Notes under the pieces: model-generated
The model's database searches: none
What the model saw: the letters and a program-made list of their open reading frames with translations, nothing else
Told to the model about the DNA's origin: nothing
Translations under genes and position numbers: made by a program
Source: DATJGR01 sp963812255
GTDB lineage: Bacteria; Pseudomonadota; Gammaproteobacteria; Pseudomonadales; Azotimanducaceae
Assembly: GCA_963812255.1 (NCBI GenBank)
Contig: CAWEUM010000005.1
Span: 1,736,001-1,800,000, forward strand
Direction of reading: 5' to 3'
Length of the DNA: 64,000 bases
Shown here: piece after piece, positions 36,735 through 44,843 of the stretch
Layout: each line of letters begins with the position of its first letter
How positions within the stretch are numbered: the first letter of the stretch is position 1

Positions 36735-37847
36735 TCAACGAATCGGCGTGCCTTGCGCCGACGCGAGCTGCCAGCCGGTCGGCGCGCGCTCGAACACGTG
36801 CGTGTAGCGGCTCTGCGCCTCGACCGCCGAATCGTCCGGCAGCCGCAAACGCATCGCGGTGCGGCCGATCACGGTCGCCATGTCGTGGTGCACACGTACA
36901 CGCGCGTCGCCGGAATTGGTATCGATGGCGTCGAAGCGCGCGCCGCCGGAGCCGATCATCGCGACGAACGCGTCTCGCTCGGTAACGGCACCGGCAGCAA
37001 CGTCGACGATCGCAAACGCCGGCGACAGCGTGCGTTCCAGCGCGACGACGTCCGCTGCAAGCAACGCGTCGAAGAACGCTCGATCGGCGTCGAGCACGGC
37101 CGCACGTTCGTCCACGATACGCACGCGACGGTTGCCGAACGCGAGATGCTCGATGATTCCGGCGATCACCGCCGGCATCGCATAGACCGCGTCGTGCGGA
37201 CTTGGCAGCTCGAAGTAGCGCCAATCGTTCGACACACGGGCCTGGCGCGCGTACGCGTCGAACATCCCGAGCGGGTTGCGCGAGCAGCAGATGTAGGTGC
37301 GCGCTGCCGACGACGGTCCGCTCGCGTCGAGCGGATCGAGCATCGTGCCGAGCGGATGCGGCGACAGGCGCGCGGCGTGTGTCGCGGCCTCGTCCGGCCC
37401 GACGCCGAGCACCTCTTCCATCGAGAATGCCGGCGCAAGGAAATGGGAACCCGACGCGCGCGCTCGTTCGCGCGCATTCGCGGCGAACTGCGGCCCGAGC
37501 AGGTCGGCGAGCGATTGGCCATTTTCCGGTACGAACGCGTCGAGGTAGACCAGTTCGGCAACACGGTCGGATCGTTGGTGGGCCGCACCAGTCACGACCG
37601 CGCCGCCATACGAGTGCCCGACGAGCACGACGTCGCGCAAATCGTAGTCGTCGAGCACTTGCACGACGTCCGCGACGTGATCGGCGAGACACGTCCACTC
37701 GGTTGCCTCCGCGGCGCGCTCCGCGAGGCCGCGCAGCGTAGGCGCGAACACGCGCACGCCGGCGTTGCGGAGCCGCCGAGCGACGTCGTCCCAATGCCAA
37801 CCACCGTGCCAACCGCCGTGGACCAGGACGCACGTCGCAGTCGCCAT
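36735..37847 (-). CDS. Alpha/beta hydrolase fused to a SnoaL-like domain
   Basis: This 370-residue two-domain protein starts with an alpha/beta hydrolase (about 1-235): oxyanion HGGWHGGWHW, the nucleophile elbow VLVGHSYGGAV (Ser near 97), and a probable His in LPSPHDAVYAMP. Residues about 245-370 form a SnoaL/DUF4440-type cone domain (RAAVLDADRAFFDALLAADVVALERTLSPAF and RYTHVFERAPTGWQLAS). The hydrolase half resembles salicylate-esterase-like proteins. The fusion could couple hydrolysis to an isomerase or cyclase step, or the cone domain may only aid dimerisation. It is divergent from a TetR gene (42 bases between starts). Confidence 0.88.
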   Translation of the reverse strand: MATATCVLVHGGWHGGWHWDDVARRLRNAGVRVFAPTLRGLAERAAEATEWTCLADHVADVVQVLDDYDLRDVVLVGHSYGGAVVTGAAHQRSDRVAELVYLDAFVPENGQSLADLLGPQFAANARERARASGSHFLAPAFSMEEVLGVGPDEAATHAARLSPHPLGTMLDPLDASGPSSAARTYICCSRNPLGMFDAYARQARVSNDWRYFELPSPHDAVYAMPAVIAGIIEHLAFGNRRVRIVDERAAVLDADRAFFDALLAADVVALERTLSPAFAIVDVAAGAVTERDAFVAMIGSGGARFDAIDTNSGDARVRVHHDMATVIGRTAMRLRLPDDSAVEAQSRYTHVFERAPTGWQLASAQGTPIR

Positions 37848-37889
37848 TACAATCTCCTCCTCCGTTTCAACCAGACGATCGAAAAGACC

Positions 37890-38597
37890 ATGCGAAATCC
37901 TCGATCGAACAGTGTTCGAGTGTCAAGAACATCGTTCGAAAAGAATACAACTGCGCGCGGCCGGCGGTCCGAGTCGGCGCGCGCAAAGGGGCGCGAGTCG
38001 CTGACTCGTGCCGACGTCGTTGCAGCCGGCGCAAAATTGCTCGATGCCGTCGGCGTCGACGGCGTCTCGATGCGCAAGCTTGCGGCGCTGCTCGGCACCG
38101 GTGCCGCGACGCTGTATTGGCACGTGCACGACAAACGCGAATTGCTCGGCGCAATCCTCGAAGACGCGATGCGCGACGTGCACGCGCCGCGCGAAGGACG
38201 CTGGGACGAGCGGCTGCTCGAACTGCTGCGTGTCGGCCGACGCGCACTACGTGCGAAACCGGCACTGATCGACGTCATCTGGCGCTCCGGCTGGCAGCTC
38301 GGCCCTGAGACCCTGCGTGTCGCCGACGAGATGATCGGTCTGATCGGCGAGAGTCCGACGCCGAAGGACGAAGTCGCGGACGTCTACTACGCGCTGACGA
38401 CGTATCTGTTCGGTTTCGTCGCCGCGGAGGCGACCTCGCCCGGAACCGCACGTTATCGCGGCGCTACGGGCGGCCGCGAGTTTGCGAATCTCGCACGCTA
38501 TCGGCCGGCCGCCGATCCAGCCGGAATGGATCGGCGGTTCGAGGCCGGCATCACGCGCTTCGTTGCGAGTCTGCGTCGCACACCGCGCCGCCGCTGA
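37890..38597 (+). CDS. TetR-family transcriptional regulator
   Basis: This 235-residue TetR/AcrR repressor has the DNA-binding domain at about residues 38-85: LTRADVVAAGAKLLDAVGVDGVSMRKLAALLGTGAATLYWHVHDKRELLGAI, shown here in overlapping segments of the family pattern. The C-terminal domain resembles TetR_C (DEVADVYYALTTYLFGFVAAE), as in TetR proper. A basic 37-residue tail precedes the HTH and its start is uncertain. It is divergent from the hydrolase-SnoaL gene and probably represses that gene and the downstream oxidoreductase. Confidence 0.9.
   Translation: MRNPRSNSVRVSRTSFEKNTTARGRRSESARAKGRESLTRADVVAAGAKLLDAVGVDGVSMRKLAALLGTGAATLYWHVHDKRELLGAILEDAMRDVHAPREGRWDERLLELLRVGRRALRAKPALIDVIWRSGWQLGPETLRVADEMIGLIGESPTPKDEVADVYYALTTYLFGFVAAEATSPGTARYRGATGGREFANLARYRPAADPAGMDRRFEAGITRFVASLRRTPRRR
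37905..37919. promoter_or_regulatory. Candidate TetR operator near the regulator start
   Basis: TCGAAC-AGT-GTTCGA is a dyad with 6-bp arms, just inside the annotated 5' end of the TetR gene and 58 bases from the divergent hydrolase start. It could be an autoregulatory site; alternatively the true TetR start is further downstream (a GTG at about 37920). Confidence 0.35.
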
Positions 38598-38639
38598 CGT
38601 GGCAACGAACCACCCATGCTGGCGATATCGAAAAGACGT

Positions 38640-39596
38640 TCAGGCGGCCCCTTGGCCGGCACGTCTGTCAAATCTGCTCATCAGCAGATCCGAATCTGCC
38701 AGTGTGATGGCATCAGCGTTCAGGGCCAGTGCGGCGTCGATACCCTCACGGGTTGATTCCACACCCCAGACGTTGACCTCGATACCGAGGTCGTGAGCAA
38801 AGGCAACGTCGTCTCGGCTGACGTCTGCGACGTAGGGACCCCACCAGGCGCCGCCAGCAGCGTGTATTGCTCGCGGCAGGCTGCCGCTGAATCGCGAAGG
38901 TTGCAGGGCACCAAACAGCCGCGTTGGGTCGACGGTACCGTGTCGCGCGTTCAGCGCGACGATAGCTTGCGAGTTCAGCGTCAGATAGTCGGTCAGGATG
39001 CCCGGACATGCCGCCGCCGCCATTTGCAGCACATTCCACTCGAATGCGAGCAGCACCACGCGCTCAATCAGACCGGTGGCGTCGACTGTCGCCAGCACGC
39101 GCTCTACGAGACCGCGTGGATCGGAAGAGATGTTTCGCTGAAAAGGCGATGTCTTCAGCTCGATCCACAGCATCGGACGCGATGCCTGAGCGTCGTACTC
39201 TGCCAGGAACTCGGCCAGCGTCGGAATCGGTTGCGCTGAGGGCTGGTAGCGCGGATGCGTTTTTTCCTCGATCGAGTCGGGCTGATAGCGCCCAACGTCG
39301 AACCGCTTGATCTCGTCGAGTGTCAACTGACAGATTGCCGGGCCCGCTGTCTCGAGCCACGTCCCGTCTCGGCGTCGAGTGATGCGACCATTGAGCCGAT
39401 AGTCGTGCTGCACAACGACGTTGCCGTCACGGCTGAGATGGACGTCGAACTCGATGCCATCCACGCCCGATTCGAGGCCATACCGAAAACCGACAATCGT
39501 GTTCTGCGGAAACAGCGCCGAGCAGCACTCACTCGCAACAACCAATGCGCGCCGCCGCTCTTCGCTCGCCGAACTCGCGCCAGGCCGCTCAGACAT
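38640..39596 (-). CDS. Glycerophosphodiester phosphodiesterase-like protein with missing catalytic residues
   Basis: This 318-residue TIM-barrel protein of the GDPD family has GIEFDVHLSRDGNVVVQHD at residues 47-65 (metal ligands E49 and D51, second catalytic His H64) and a typical C-terminal strand EVNVWGVES. The first signature is degraded: where active enzymes have A-H-R-G followed by P-E-N-T, this protein reads ASEC (residues 21-24) and PQNT (30-33). The catalytic His, the Arg and a metal-binding Glu are thus replaced. There is no signal peptide. It may be an inactive binding protein or act on another substrate. It is a single gene, convergent with the TetR. Confidence 0.85.
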   Translation of the reverse strand: MSERPGASSASEERRRALVVASECCSALFPQNTIVGFRYGLESGVDGIEFDVHLSRDGNVVVQHDYRLNGRITRRRDGTWLETAGPAICQLTLDEIKRFDVGRYQPDSIEEKTHPRYQPSAQPIPTLAEFLAEYDAQASRPMLWIELKTSPFQRNISSDPRGLVERVLATVDATGLIERVVLLAFEWNVLQMAAAACPGILTDYLTLNSQAIVALNARHGTVDPTRLFGALQPSRFSGSLPRAIHAAGGAWWGPYVADVSRDDVAFAHDLGIEVNVWGVESTREGIDAALALNADAITLADSDLLMSRFDRRAGQGAA

Positions 39597-39956
39597 CGAT
39601 GCGTACGGCCCTGTATCGATACACGCGCTCAGTCACATGTACACCCAACCGTCTCCGCCACTTCCGCCCCGCCACGAAACTCACTTTCGACAGACGCGAC
39701 CATCGCTCCGCGAACAATGCTCCGTCAACCGCTCAGCCGTTTCAGTGCGCACCGGTCGACCATACGTCTGACGCCGATCGCGACGCGGTTCGTGGCGCGT
39801 GCGCGATGATCGGGGTCGTCTGGCTGGCGCGACGTTCGTTTGGCGGCGGCGCGCCCGTTGCGGCAGACTGAGCCGCCTACACCGAAGACGACGCGCTGTT
39901 TTTTGCATCCATTCCGCGCCAAACTCTCCACCCGCCACCGAACTTGAGATTCCGCC
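39597..39956. other. Gap without recognisable gene
   Basis: These 360 bases separate the divergent GDPD-like and methyltransferase genes. Open frames exist on both strands, but none resembles a protein family or has a convincing ribosome site. No hairpin terminator or clear promoter was seen. Confidence 0.5.
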
Positions 39957-40730
39957 ATGCGTCCACTTTCCTTTGTCATGCTCGCGGTCCTGGCCTTGCC
40001 GGCAACCGCCCTCGCCGCGACGCCGTCGCAAGAATCCGCTGCGGTGCCTGCTTACGTCACGGCAGCCCTGAATGATTCGACGCGAGCAGTGGACAAAGCC
40101 GAAGATGCACGGCGCCAGGCGGCTGCGGTGATGATCTTCACCGGAATCGAACCCGGCCAGAGGGTGCTGGAACTGGTGCCCGGCAGCGGCTACTGGACAC
40201 GCGTGTTCAGTGCCATCGTTGGCCCCACCGGTCATGTGTACACGGTATGGCCGAACGAGATGGGCAAGTACGCGGCCAAGTCGCTCGCGAACTGGCGCAC
40301 ACTGGTCAAGGCGCCCCCCTACACCAATGTCAGCGTGCTGGAACAACCCGCCGCGCAGTTGGCTTCGCCGGCACCGGTAGACCTGGTGTTCACCGCGCTG
40401 AACTATCATGACTACTACGATCCGTTCATGGGTCCCGTGGATATCGCCGCATTCAATAAGCAGGTTTACGCGGCGCTGAAACCAGGCGGACGCTTCGTCA
40501 TCATCGACCACGTAGCGCCGATCGGCTCGGGCACGATGGATACAGACACGTTGCATCGCATCGACCCCGCTCAGGTCAAGAAGGACGTCGAGGCTGCGGG
40601 GTTCGTCTTCGCCGGCGACAGCGACGCGCTGCAAAACCAGGCCGATTCCCACGACACTAAAGTGTTCGACCCTGCCATTCGCGGCCATACCGACCAGTTC
40701 ATCTACCGCTTCCGCAAACCCGCGCATTGA
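39957..40730 (+). CDS. Exported class I methyltransferase-like protein
   Basis: This 257-residue protein has a Sec signal peptide (residues 1-20, cleavage after ALA) followed by a SAM-methyltransferase fold. The glycine loop is VLELVPGSGYWTRVFSAIVG, then VYTVWPNE, a motif IV-like DLVFTALNYHDYYDP and LKPGGRFVIIDHVA. Exported class I methyltransferase-like proteins are a known proteobacterial family whose function in the periplasm, where SAM is absent, is unclear. The ATG at 39957 has a weak GAG upstream. It overlaps the PIN gene start by TTGA. Confidence 0.87.
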   Translation: MRPLSFVMLAVLALPATALAATPSQESAAVPAYVTAALNDSTRAVDKAEDARRQAAAVMIFTGIEPGQRVLELVPGSGYWTRVFSAIVGPTGHVYTVWPNEMGKYAAKSLANWRTLVKAPPYTNVSVLEQPAAQLASPAPVDLVFTALNYHDYYDPFMGPVDIAAFNKQVYAALKPGGRFVIIDHVAPIGSGTMDTDTLHRIDPAQVKKDVEAAGFVFAGDSDALQNQADSHDTKVFDPAIRGHTDQFIYRFRKPAH

Positions 40731-41206
40731 TCCGCGCGGGTCGCTTCGCGGCCCAGGCGGAACCCGCATCGCGCGTGGTGCTCGACACCAATGTCTGCCT
40801 GGATCTGTTCGTGTACCGCGATCGCGGCTGTGCGCCCCTGATGGCGGCGCTGCAGGCCGGCCGGGCCACAGCCGTGACCGATGACGCCTGCCGGCAGGAA
40901 TGGCTACACGTGCTGCACTATCCGCAATTTGATCTCGACGCCGCCGCGCGTCGGCGCGCAACCGACGAGTTCGATGCGCAGTGCACGTTGCTGCACACGG
41001 CGGCGCTACACTCGTTCGATCAAGTGCGTCTGCCGTTGTGCAGCGACGCCGACGATCAGAAATTCATCCAGCTCGCATGGGGCGCGCGGGCGTCATGGCT
41101 GTTGACCAAAGACAAAGCGCTGCTGAAGCTGGCGCGGCGCACGCGCAAGGCGGGGCTGTTCGCGATTGCCACGCCGCAAGACTGGGTCAACGACGACGTC
41201 CGGTAA
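40727..41206 (+). CDS. PIN-domain protein (putative toxin-type RNase)
   Basis: This 159-residue PIN_3/COG1569-like protein starts at a TTG overlapping the previous stop. The four acidic residues of a PIN active site can be assigned: D in VLDTNVCLDLF, E in CRQEWLHVL, D in CSDADDQKFIQLA and D in LLTKDKALLKLA. COG1569 proteins are annotated as toxin components, but no antitoxin-sized gene is beside it; the coupled upstream gene is an exported methyltransferase. It may be an orphan RNase. A 9-bp-arm stem-loop follows. Confidence 0.82.
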   Translation: MIRAGRFAAQAEPASRVVLDTNVCLDLFVYRDRGCAPLMAALQAGRATAVTDDACRQEWLHVLHYPQFDLDAAARRRATDEFDAQCTLLHTAALHSFDQVRLPLCSDADDQKFIQLAWGARASWLLTKDKALLKLARRTRKAGLFAIATPQDWVNDDVR

Positions 41207-41216
41207 GCTGTCAACG

Positions 41217-41263
41217 CTCGAAGCCTGCAGATCGGAATCCGCGTGTGTCATCCGGGCTTCGAG
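41217..41263 (+). repeat. Inverted repeat after the PIN gene
   Basis: CTCGAAGCC (41217-41225) and GGCTTCGAG (41255-41263) form a 9-bp stem with a 29-base loop, starting 11 bases after the PIN stop. It lacks a T-tract, so it is at best a weak terminator or mRNA-end hairpin. Confidence 0.35.
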
Positions 41264-41408
41264 AATGCAGGGCGCCGGACCATTGGGGATCAAAGACTTC
41301 CAGGCCCAGCGCCGCCAGGTCCTTCAAGATCAAGCGTCACCAGCGCTGGCGCAAACCGGGCCTTTTGGCCGACACTGCTACCCACAATCAAACACGAGAG
41401 TTCAGATC

Positions 41409-41930
41409 ATGGCGATTCCTCTATACGACGTCAGCGTGGCGTCCTTTCAGCAGGTGCTCACCGGTGTTGCCGGGTTCCTCGACAAAGGCCTCGCGCACTG
41501 TACCGCGAACAAGATCGACTTGAATGAGATCGTAGAGACGCGCCTCTACGCCGACATGCTGCCATTCCGCTTCCAGGTCATCGCTGTTGCGCATCATTCG
41601 CTCGGGGCAATCGAGGGTGTCAAGGCAGGCGCCTTCAAGCCGCCGTCGGGACCGATGGACCAGGACTACGCCGGCCTGCAGAAGCTGATCGCCGACGCGC
41701 GGGACGCGCTGAAAGGTCTCAGCCGCGACTCCATCGATGCATTGCAGGGTCGAGATGTCGTGTTCCAACTCGGCGACCGCAAATTGCCGTTCACGGCCGA
41801 AGGGTTTCTGATGTCGTTTTCGATGCCGAACCTGCATTTCCACGCGACCACCGCGTACGACATTCTGCGTACGAAAGGCGTGCCGCTGGGCAAGCGGGAC
41901 TACATGGGTCCGATGCGGATGAAGACCTGA
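41409..41930 (+). CDS. DUF1993 family protein
   Basis: This 173-residue DUF1993 protein probably has a four-helix DinB-like fold. Family landmarks are MAIPLYDVSVASFQQVLTG at the start, LYADMLPFRFQVIAVAHHS in the middle and LPNFHFH-like MPNLHFHATTAYDILR near the end; His residues in these segments may bind a metal. The start is the ATG at 41409; the in-frame extension upstream is not conserved-looking. Function is unknown. It precedes a two-gene operon by 22 bases and could be co-transcribed. Confidence 0.88.
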   Translation: MAIPLYDVSVASFQQVLTGVAGFLDKGLAHCTANKIDLNEIVETRLYADMLPFRFQVIAVAHHSLGAIEGVKAGAFKPPSGPMDQDYAGLQKLIADARDALKGLSRDSIDALQGRDVVFQLGDRKLPFTAEGFLMSFSMPNLHFHATTAYDILRTKGVPLGKRDYMGPMRMKT

Positions 41931-41952
41931 CAAGCGCGCAGCGGGGCGAGCG

Positions 41953-43077
41953 ATGCTGAACAGACTCGACGACTATCCCGTTCACCAGACGCCGGAGCCG
42001 CTGGCGCATCCGGCGACCAGCGACCGCAACGTCTACGACCGGACCTGGTTCAACGGTTATGCACCGGACGGCTCGTATTACTTCGGCATCGGTATGGCCG
42101 TTTACCCGCACCGCGGAATTCTCGACTGTGCGTTCAGCGTCGTGCAGCCCGGCATGCGGCAGCACTGCTTCTACGGGTCTCGGCGCGCGCCGATCGAGCG
42201 AACGGAAATGCAAGTCGGACCGTTTCGCATCGAGGTGATCGAACCGCTGCTGCGCACCCGCGTGACACTCGACGACAACTCGAGCGGCGTCGGTTGTGAT
42301 CTTTTGTTCAGCGCACGCACCAGCGCGATCCAGGAAGCGCGGCAAACGTTATGGAGCGGCGCGCGGCGCGTGATGGACGCGACCCGATTCGACCAATTCG
42401 GCTGCTGGTCGGGCTGGGTGAAACATCCGGAAGGCACGATTCTGGTCGACGACAGTGTCTGTCACGGCACCAAGGATCGCTCGTGGGGCGCGCGCGGCGT
42501 CGGCGAACCCGAACGCGGCGGCGCGCCGCCGACACAGACACCGAGCGCGTTCTTTCTGTGGGCGCCGTTGTTCTGGGAAGACCACATCTCGCATGCGATC
42601 TTCTTCGACGGCCCGCGCGGTGAAGCACTGGTTCGCGAAGGCATCGTGGCGCCGCTGTATGCCGACGAGGCATCGGTCCCAGCAGTTGCCGACTCGACAG
42701 ACGAACGCATGGCGACCGCGCGTCACCGCGTCTCCTATCACGCCGGAACGCGACTGGCGGCGGCCGCGGAGATCGATCTCGTTCCGCTCGACGGCGAGAT
42801 CCGCACGATCTCACTCGAACCGATCCTGAAGTTCCAGATGAAGGGTTTGGGCTACGGTCATCCCGAATGGGGGCAAGGCATGTGGAAGGGCGAGTCCGTC
42901 GTCGGCGGTGAGTCCTTCGACCCGCGCCAGCTCGACATGCTCGCGCGCGAGAACATCCACGTGCAGCAGGTCGTGAAGGCGAGCGACGGAAGGCGCTCCG
43001 GCGTAGGCGTGCTCGAGCAGATCTGCATCGGCCCTTACGCGCCGTCCGGATTCAAACAGTTTCTCGATGGGGCGTGA
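41953..43077 (+). CDS. Uncharacterised CrtC/DUF7064-like beta protein
   Basis: This 374-residue soluble protein, rich in Trp/Gly/aromatic beta segments (TWFNGYAPDGSYYFGIGMAVYPH, FDQFGCWSGWVKHPEGT, FFLWAPLFWEDH), resembles the calycin-like hydroxyneurosporene-synthase/CrtC superfamily domains annotated as DUF7064/7065. Those occur next to aminoglycoside-phosphotransferase-like genes. No catalytic residue can be named. Its stop overlaps the start of such a phosphotransferase (GTGA), so they should act together, possibly on a hydrophobic or CoA-type substrate. This assignment rests on recall of the family pattern. Confidence 0.72.
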   Translation: MLNRLDDYPVHQTPEPLAHPATSDRNVYDRTWFNGYAPDGSYYFGIGMAVYPHRGILDCAFSVVQPGMRQHCFYGSRRAPIERTEMQVGPFRIEVIEPLLRTRVTLDDNSSGVGCDLLFSARTSAIQEARQTLWSGARRVMDATRFDQFGCWSGWVKHPEGTILVDDSVCHGTKDRSWGARGVGEPERGGAPPTQTPSAFFLWAPLFWEDHISHAIFFDGPRGEALVREGIVAPLYADEASVPAVADSTDERMATARHRVSYHAGTRLAAAAEIDLVPLDGEIRTISLEPILKFQMKGLGYGHPEWGQGMWKGESVVGGESFDPRQLDMLARENIHVQQVVKASDGRRSGVGVLEQICIGPYAPSGFKQFLDGA

Positions 43078-44114
43078 CCATCTCGCGAGCGCCAATGGTC
43101 GAACCCAGGATCTATTCCCGGCGCCTCGGCGCGATCGACGATGCCCAGTTTCAAGCGGTCGCCGCACGGCTGAATCTCGGCAGATTTCTGGCCGCCGAAC
43201 CGACCGTCGGCGGCTTGTTCGGTCAGAACGTGTTCATGACGACGAGCGAAGGCGAGTTCGTGTTGCGCGGTGCCCCACACTGGGTAAACGGGCAGCGCAA
43301 CGACCGCTGGCAATTCACGAAGGAAGCTTTCTTCGCACGATGCCTGCACGAACACACACGCACGGCGGTGCCGTGGCCGCATCTTCACGACGAGCGCTCC
43401 GACATCTTCGGCTGGCCATACCTCGTGATGCCGCGCATGCCGGGATCGTGCTTCAACGAACGTACCATTCTGAAGGCACTAGGGATCGACGAGCGCCACG
43501 CCATTGCAATTGCGTTGGCCGGCGGACTCACTGAGCAGCAGCGGCTGACTTGGGCGTTTTCCGGAGATTTCGATCCCGATGTGACGTTGCGGCCGTATCC
43601 GCGCGGTGATACGCAGCACCTGGTCCACGAAACCGAACTGTACGCCGCAAACGCGCGCGCGAATGATGCATTCACAGCCTGGGACGATGCATGGCTGGAG
43701 CGTGTCGAAGCGCGCGCGCTCGCCACCAGCGACTCGCCGCGAAACGTCTACGTGCACGGCGATTTCAAGCTCAATAACCTGACCGTGATGCCGTGCGACG
43801 GGGTATGGATCGTCAGCGGTGTATTCGATCTGCACGAGTCCCGGTTCGGCAACGGTGCCGCGGATCTCGTGCGACAGACGTGCAGCTATCTCGATACCGA
43901 CACCGCGCTGGCAAAACCGTTTCTGGAAGCCTATCTGCGCGCGAGCGGCGACGATGAGGGTCTCCGCGAACGTCTACCGTTGTACATCGCGAACGACCGC
44001 ATCAAGCTGTGGGAATATTTTACCCGTCGCGGCGCAATCGCGGAATGGACGAGAGGGCGAACGTTTGGCGCCTGGACGCAGCGCTACGTCGACAGCATGC
44101 TCGATCTGCTTTGA
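43074..44114 (+). CDS. APH-family phosphotransferase
   Basis: This 346-residue kinase-fold protein of the aminoglycoside/choline phosphotransferase superfamily starts at a GTG overlapping the previous stop. The Brenner motif is VYVHGDFKLNNLTV (catalytic Asp near residue 227, Asn five further on), and the metal-binding Asp is in GVFDLHESRFGN. The N-lobe has FVLRGAP in place of the usual Lys strand. The tail TFGAWTQRYVDSML is helical. It is unlikely to be a dedicated antibiotic-resistance enzyme, given its operon with a DUF protein; a metabolic kinase role is more likely. Confidence 0.85.
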   Translation: MTISRAPMVEPRIYSRRLGAIDDAQFQAVAARLNLGRFLAAEPTVGGLFGQNVFMTTSEGEFVLRGAPHWVNGQRNDRWQFTKEAFFARCLHEHTRTAVPWPHLHDERSDIFGWPYLVMPRMPGSCFNERTILKALGIDERHAIAIALAGGLTEQQRLTWAFSGDFDPDVTLRPYPRGDTQHLVHETELYAANARANDAFTAWDDAWLERVEARALATSDSPRNVYVHGDFKLNNLTVMPCDGVWIVSGVFDLHESRFGNGAADLVRQTCSYLDTDTALAKPFLEAYLRASGDDEGLRERLPLYIANDRIKLWEYFTRRGAIAEWTRGRTFGAWTQRYVDSMLDLL

Positions 44115-44375
44115 TCACCCGCCGGTTGTACGGGTGCAGGCGTGCGACACCGCTAACGCGGTCGAGCTGCCGCAGGTGTCACGTGTAAGCGCGCACTCTT
44201 CGCCGCGTATTCGAAACTGTCCATGGCGGCATCGCGTCGCAACGCCTGTGTAGACTGCTCCGTATGCAATAACGCGATCCCGCATAGTCGATGCTCATCG
44301 CCACCCGCGAGCTGGTCGTAGCGCAAGACTAGCCCCGCGCTACGAGGAACACGACCCGGCTCGAGGCAGGTTCAG

Positions 44376-44843
44376 TCACTTGATGCCAAGCTGGCGATCC
44401 ACCGATGCGGCGCCTGCACCGCGCCCGATCAGATAAAGCAGCAGTCCCGCCCACGACAGATGAGTCGGCCATGCCTCCGGATAGACGAAGACTTCGATCA
44501 CCAGCGTCATGCCAAGCAGCGCGAACGCCGACAGGCGCGTGAACAGACCCAGGATCAGCAGCACGGGAAACACATGCTCCGAATACGCTGCGGCGTGCGC
44601 CGCCACCTCCGGCGACAGCAGCGGCAGTTTGTATTCCTCGCGGAACAGAAACACCGCGCTGTCGGTGACGTGCAGGAAGCCATCTACCTTGGTCCGGCCG
44701 GATTGCAAAAAGATCGCAGCAATCGATACCCGTGCGATCAGCCCCAACAGATCGTCTGAAATCCAACGGGTCGATTGCGTGGCGATACGATTCCACGCGC
44801 CGCGTAGTGCCGGCTCCCGATGCGTCGCAATCGGCGTGTTCAT
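44376..44843 (-). CDS. DoxX family membrane protein of the bufferin operon
   Basis: This 155-residue protein has four TM helices and the DoxX pattern: ARVSIAAIFLQSGRTKVDGF at TM1, SEHVFPVLLILGLFTRLSAFALLGMT over TM2-3, and WAGLLLYLIGRG at TM4. Its ATG overlaps the BufC stop (ATGA) and is preceded by GGAG. DoxX proteins are the usual fourth gene of bufferin/HvfABCD loci, where they are thought to act in membrane redox or export of the modified peptide. The 261 bases downstream hold no gene and only a short hairpin near 44116. Confidence 0.9.
   Translation of the reverse strand: MNTPIATHREPALRGAWNRIATQSTRWISDDLLGLIARVSIAAIFLQSGRTKVDGFLHVTDSAVFLFREEYKLPLLSPEVAAHAAAYSEHVFPVLLILGLFTRLSAFALLGMTLVIEVFVYPEAWPTHLSWAGLLLYLIGRGAGAASVDRQLGIK

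Noticed and set aside
36639..37889. Upstream extension of the TetR gene to 36639
   Set aside because: The region is antisense to the hydrolase-SnoaL gene and reads as low-complexity Arg/His-rich sequence.
40727..41206. Toxin-antitoxin module around the PIN gene
   Set aside because: There is no small antitoxin-like gene on either side; the coupled gene is an exported methyltransferase.
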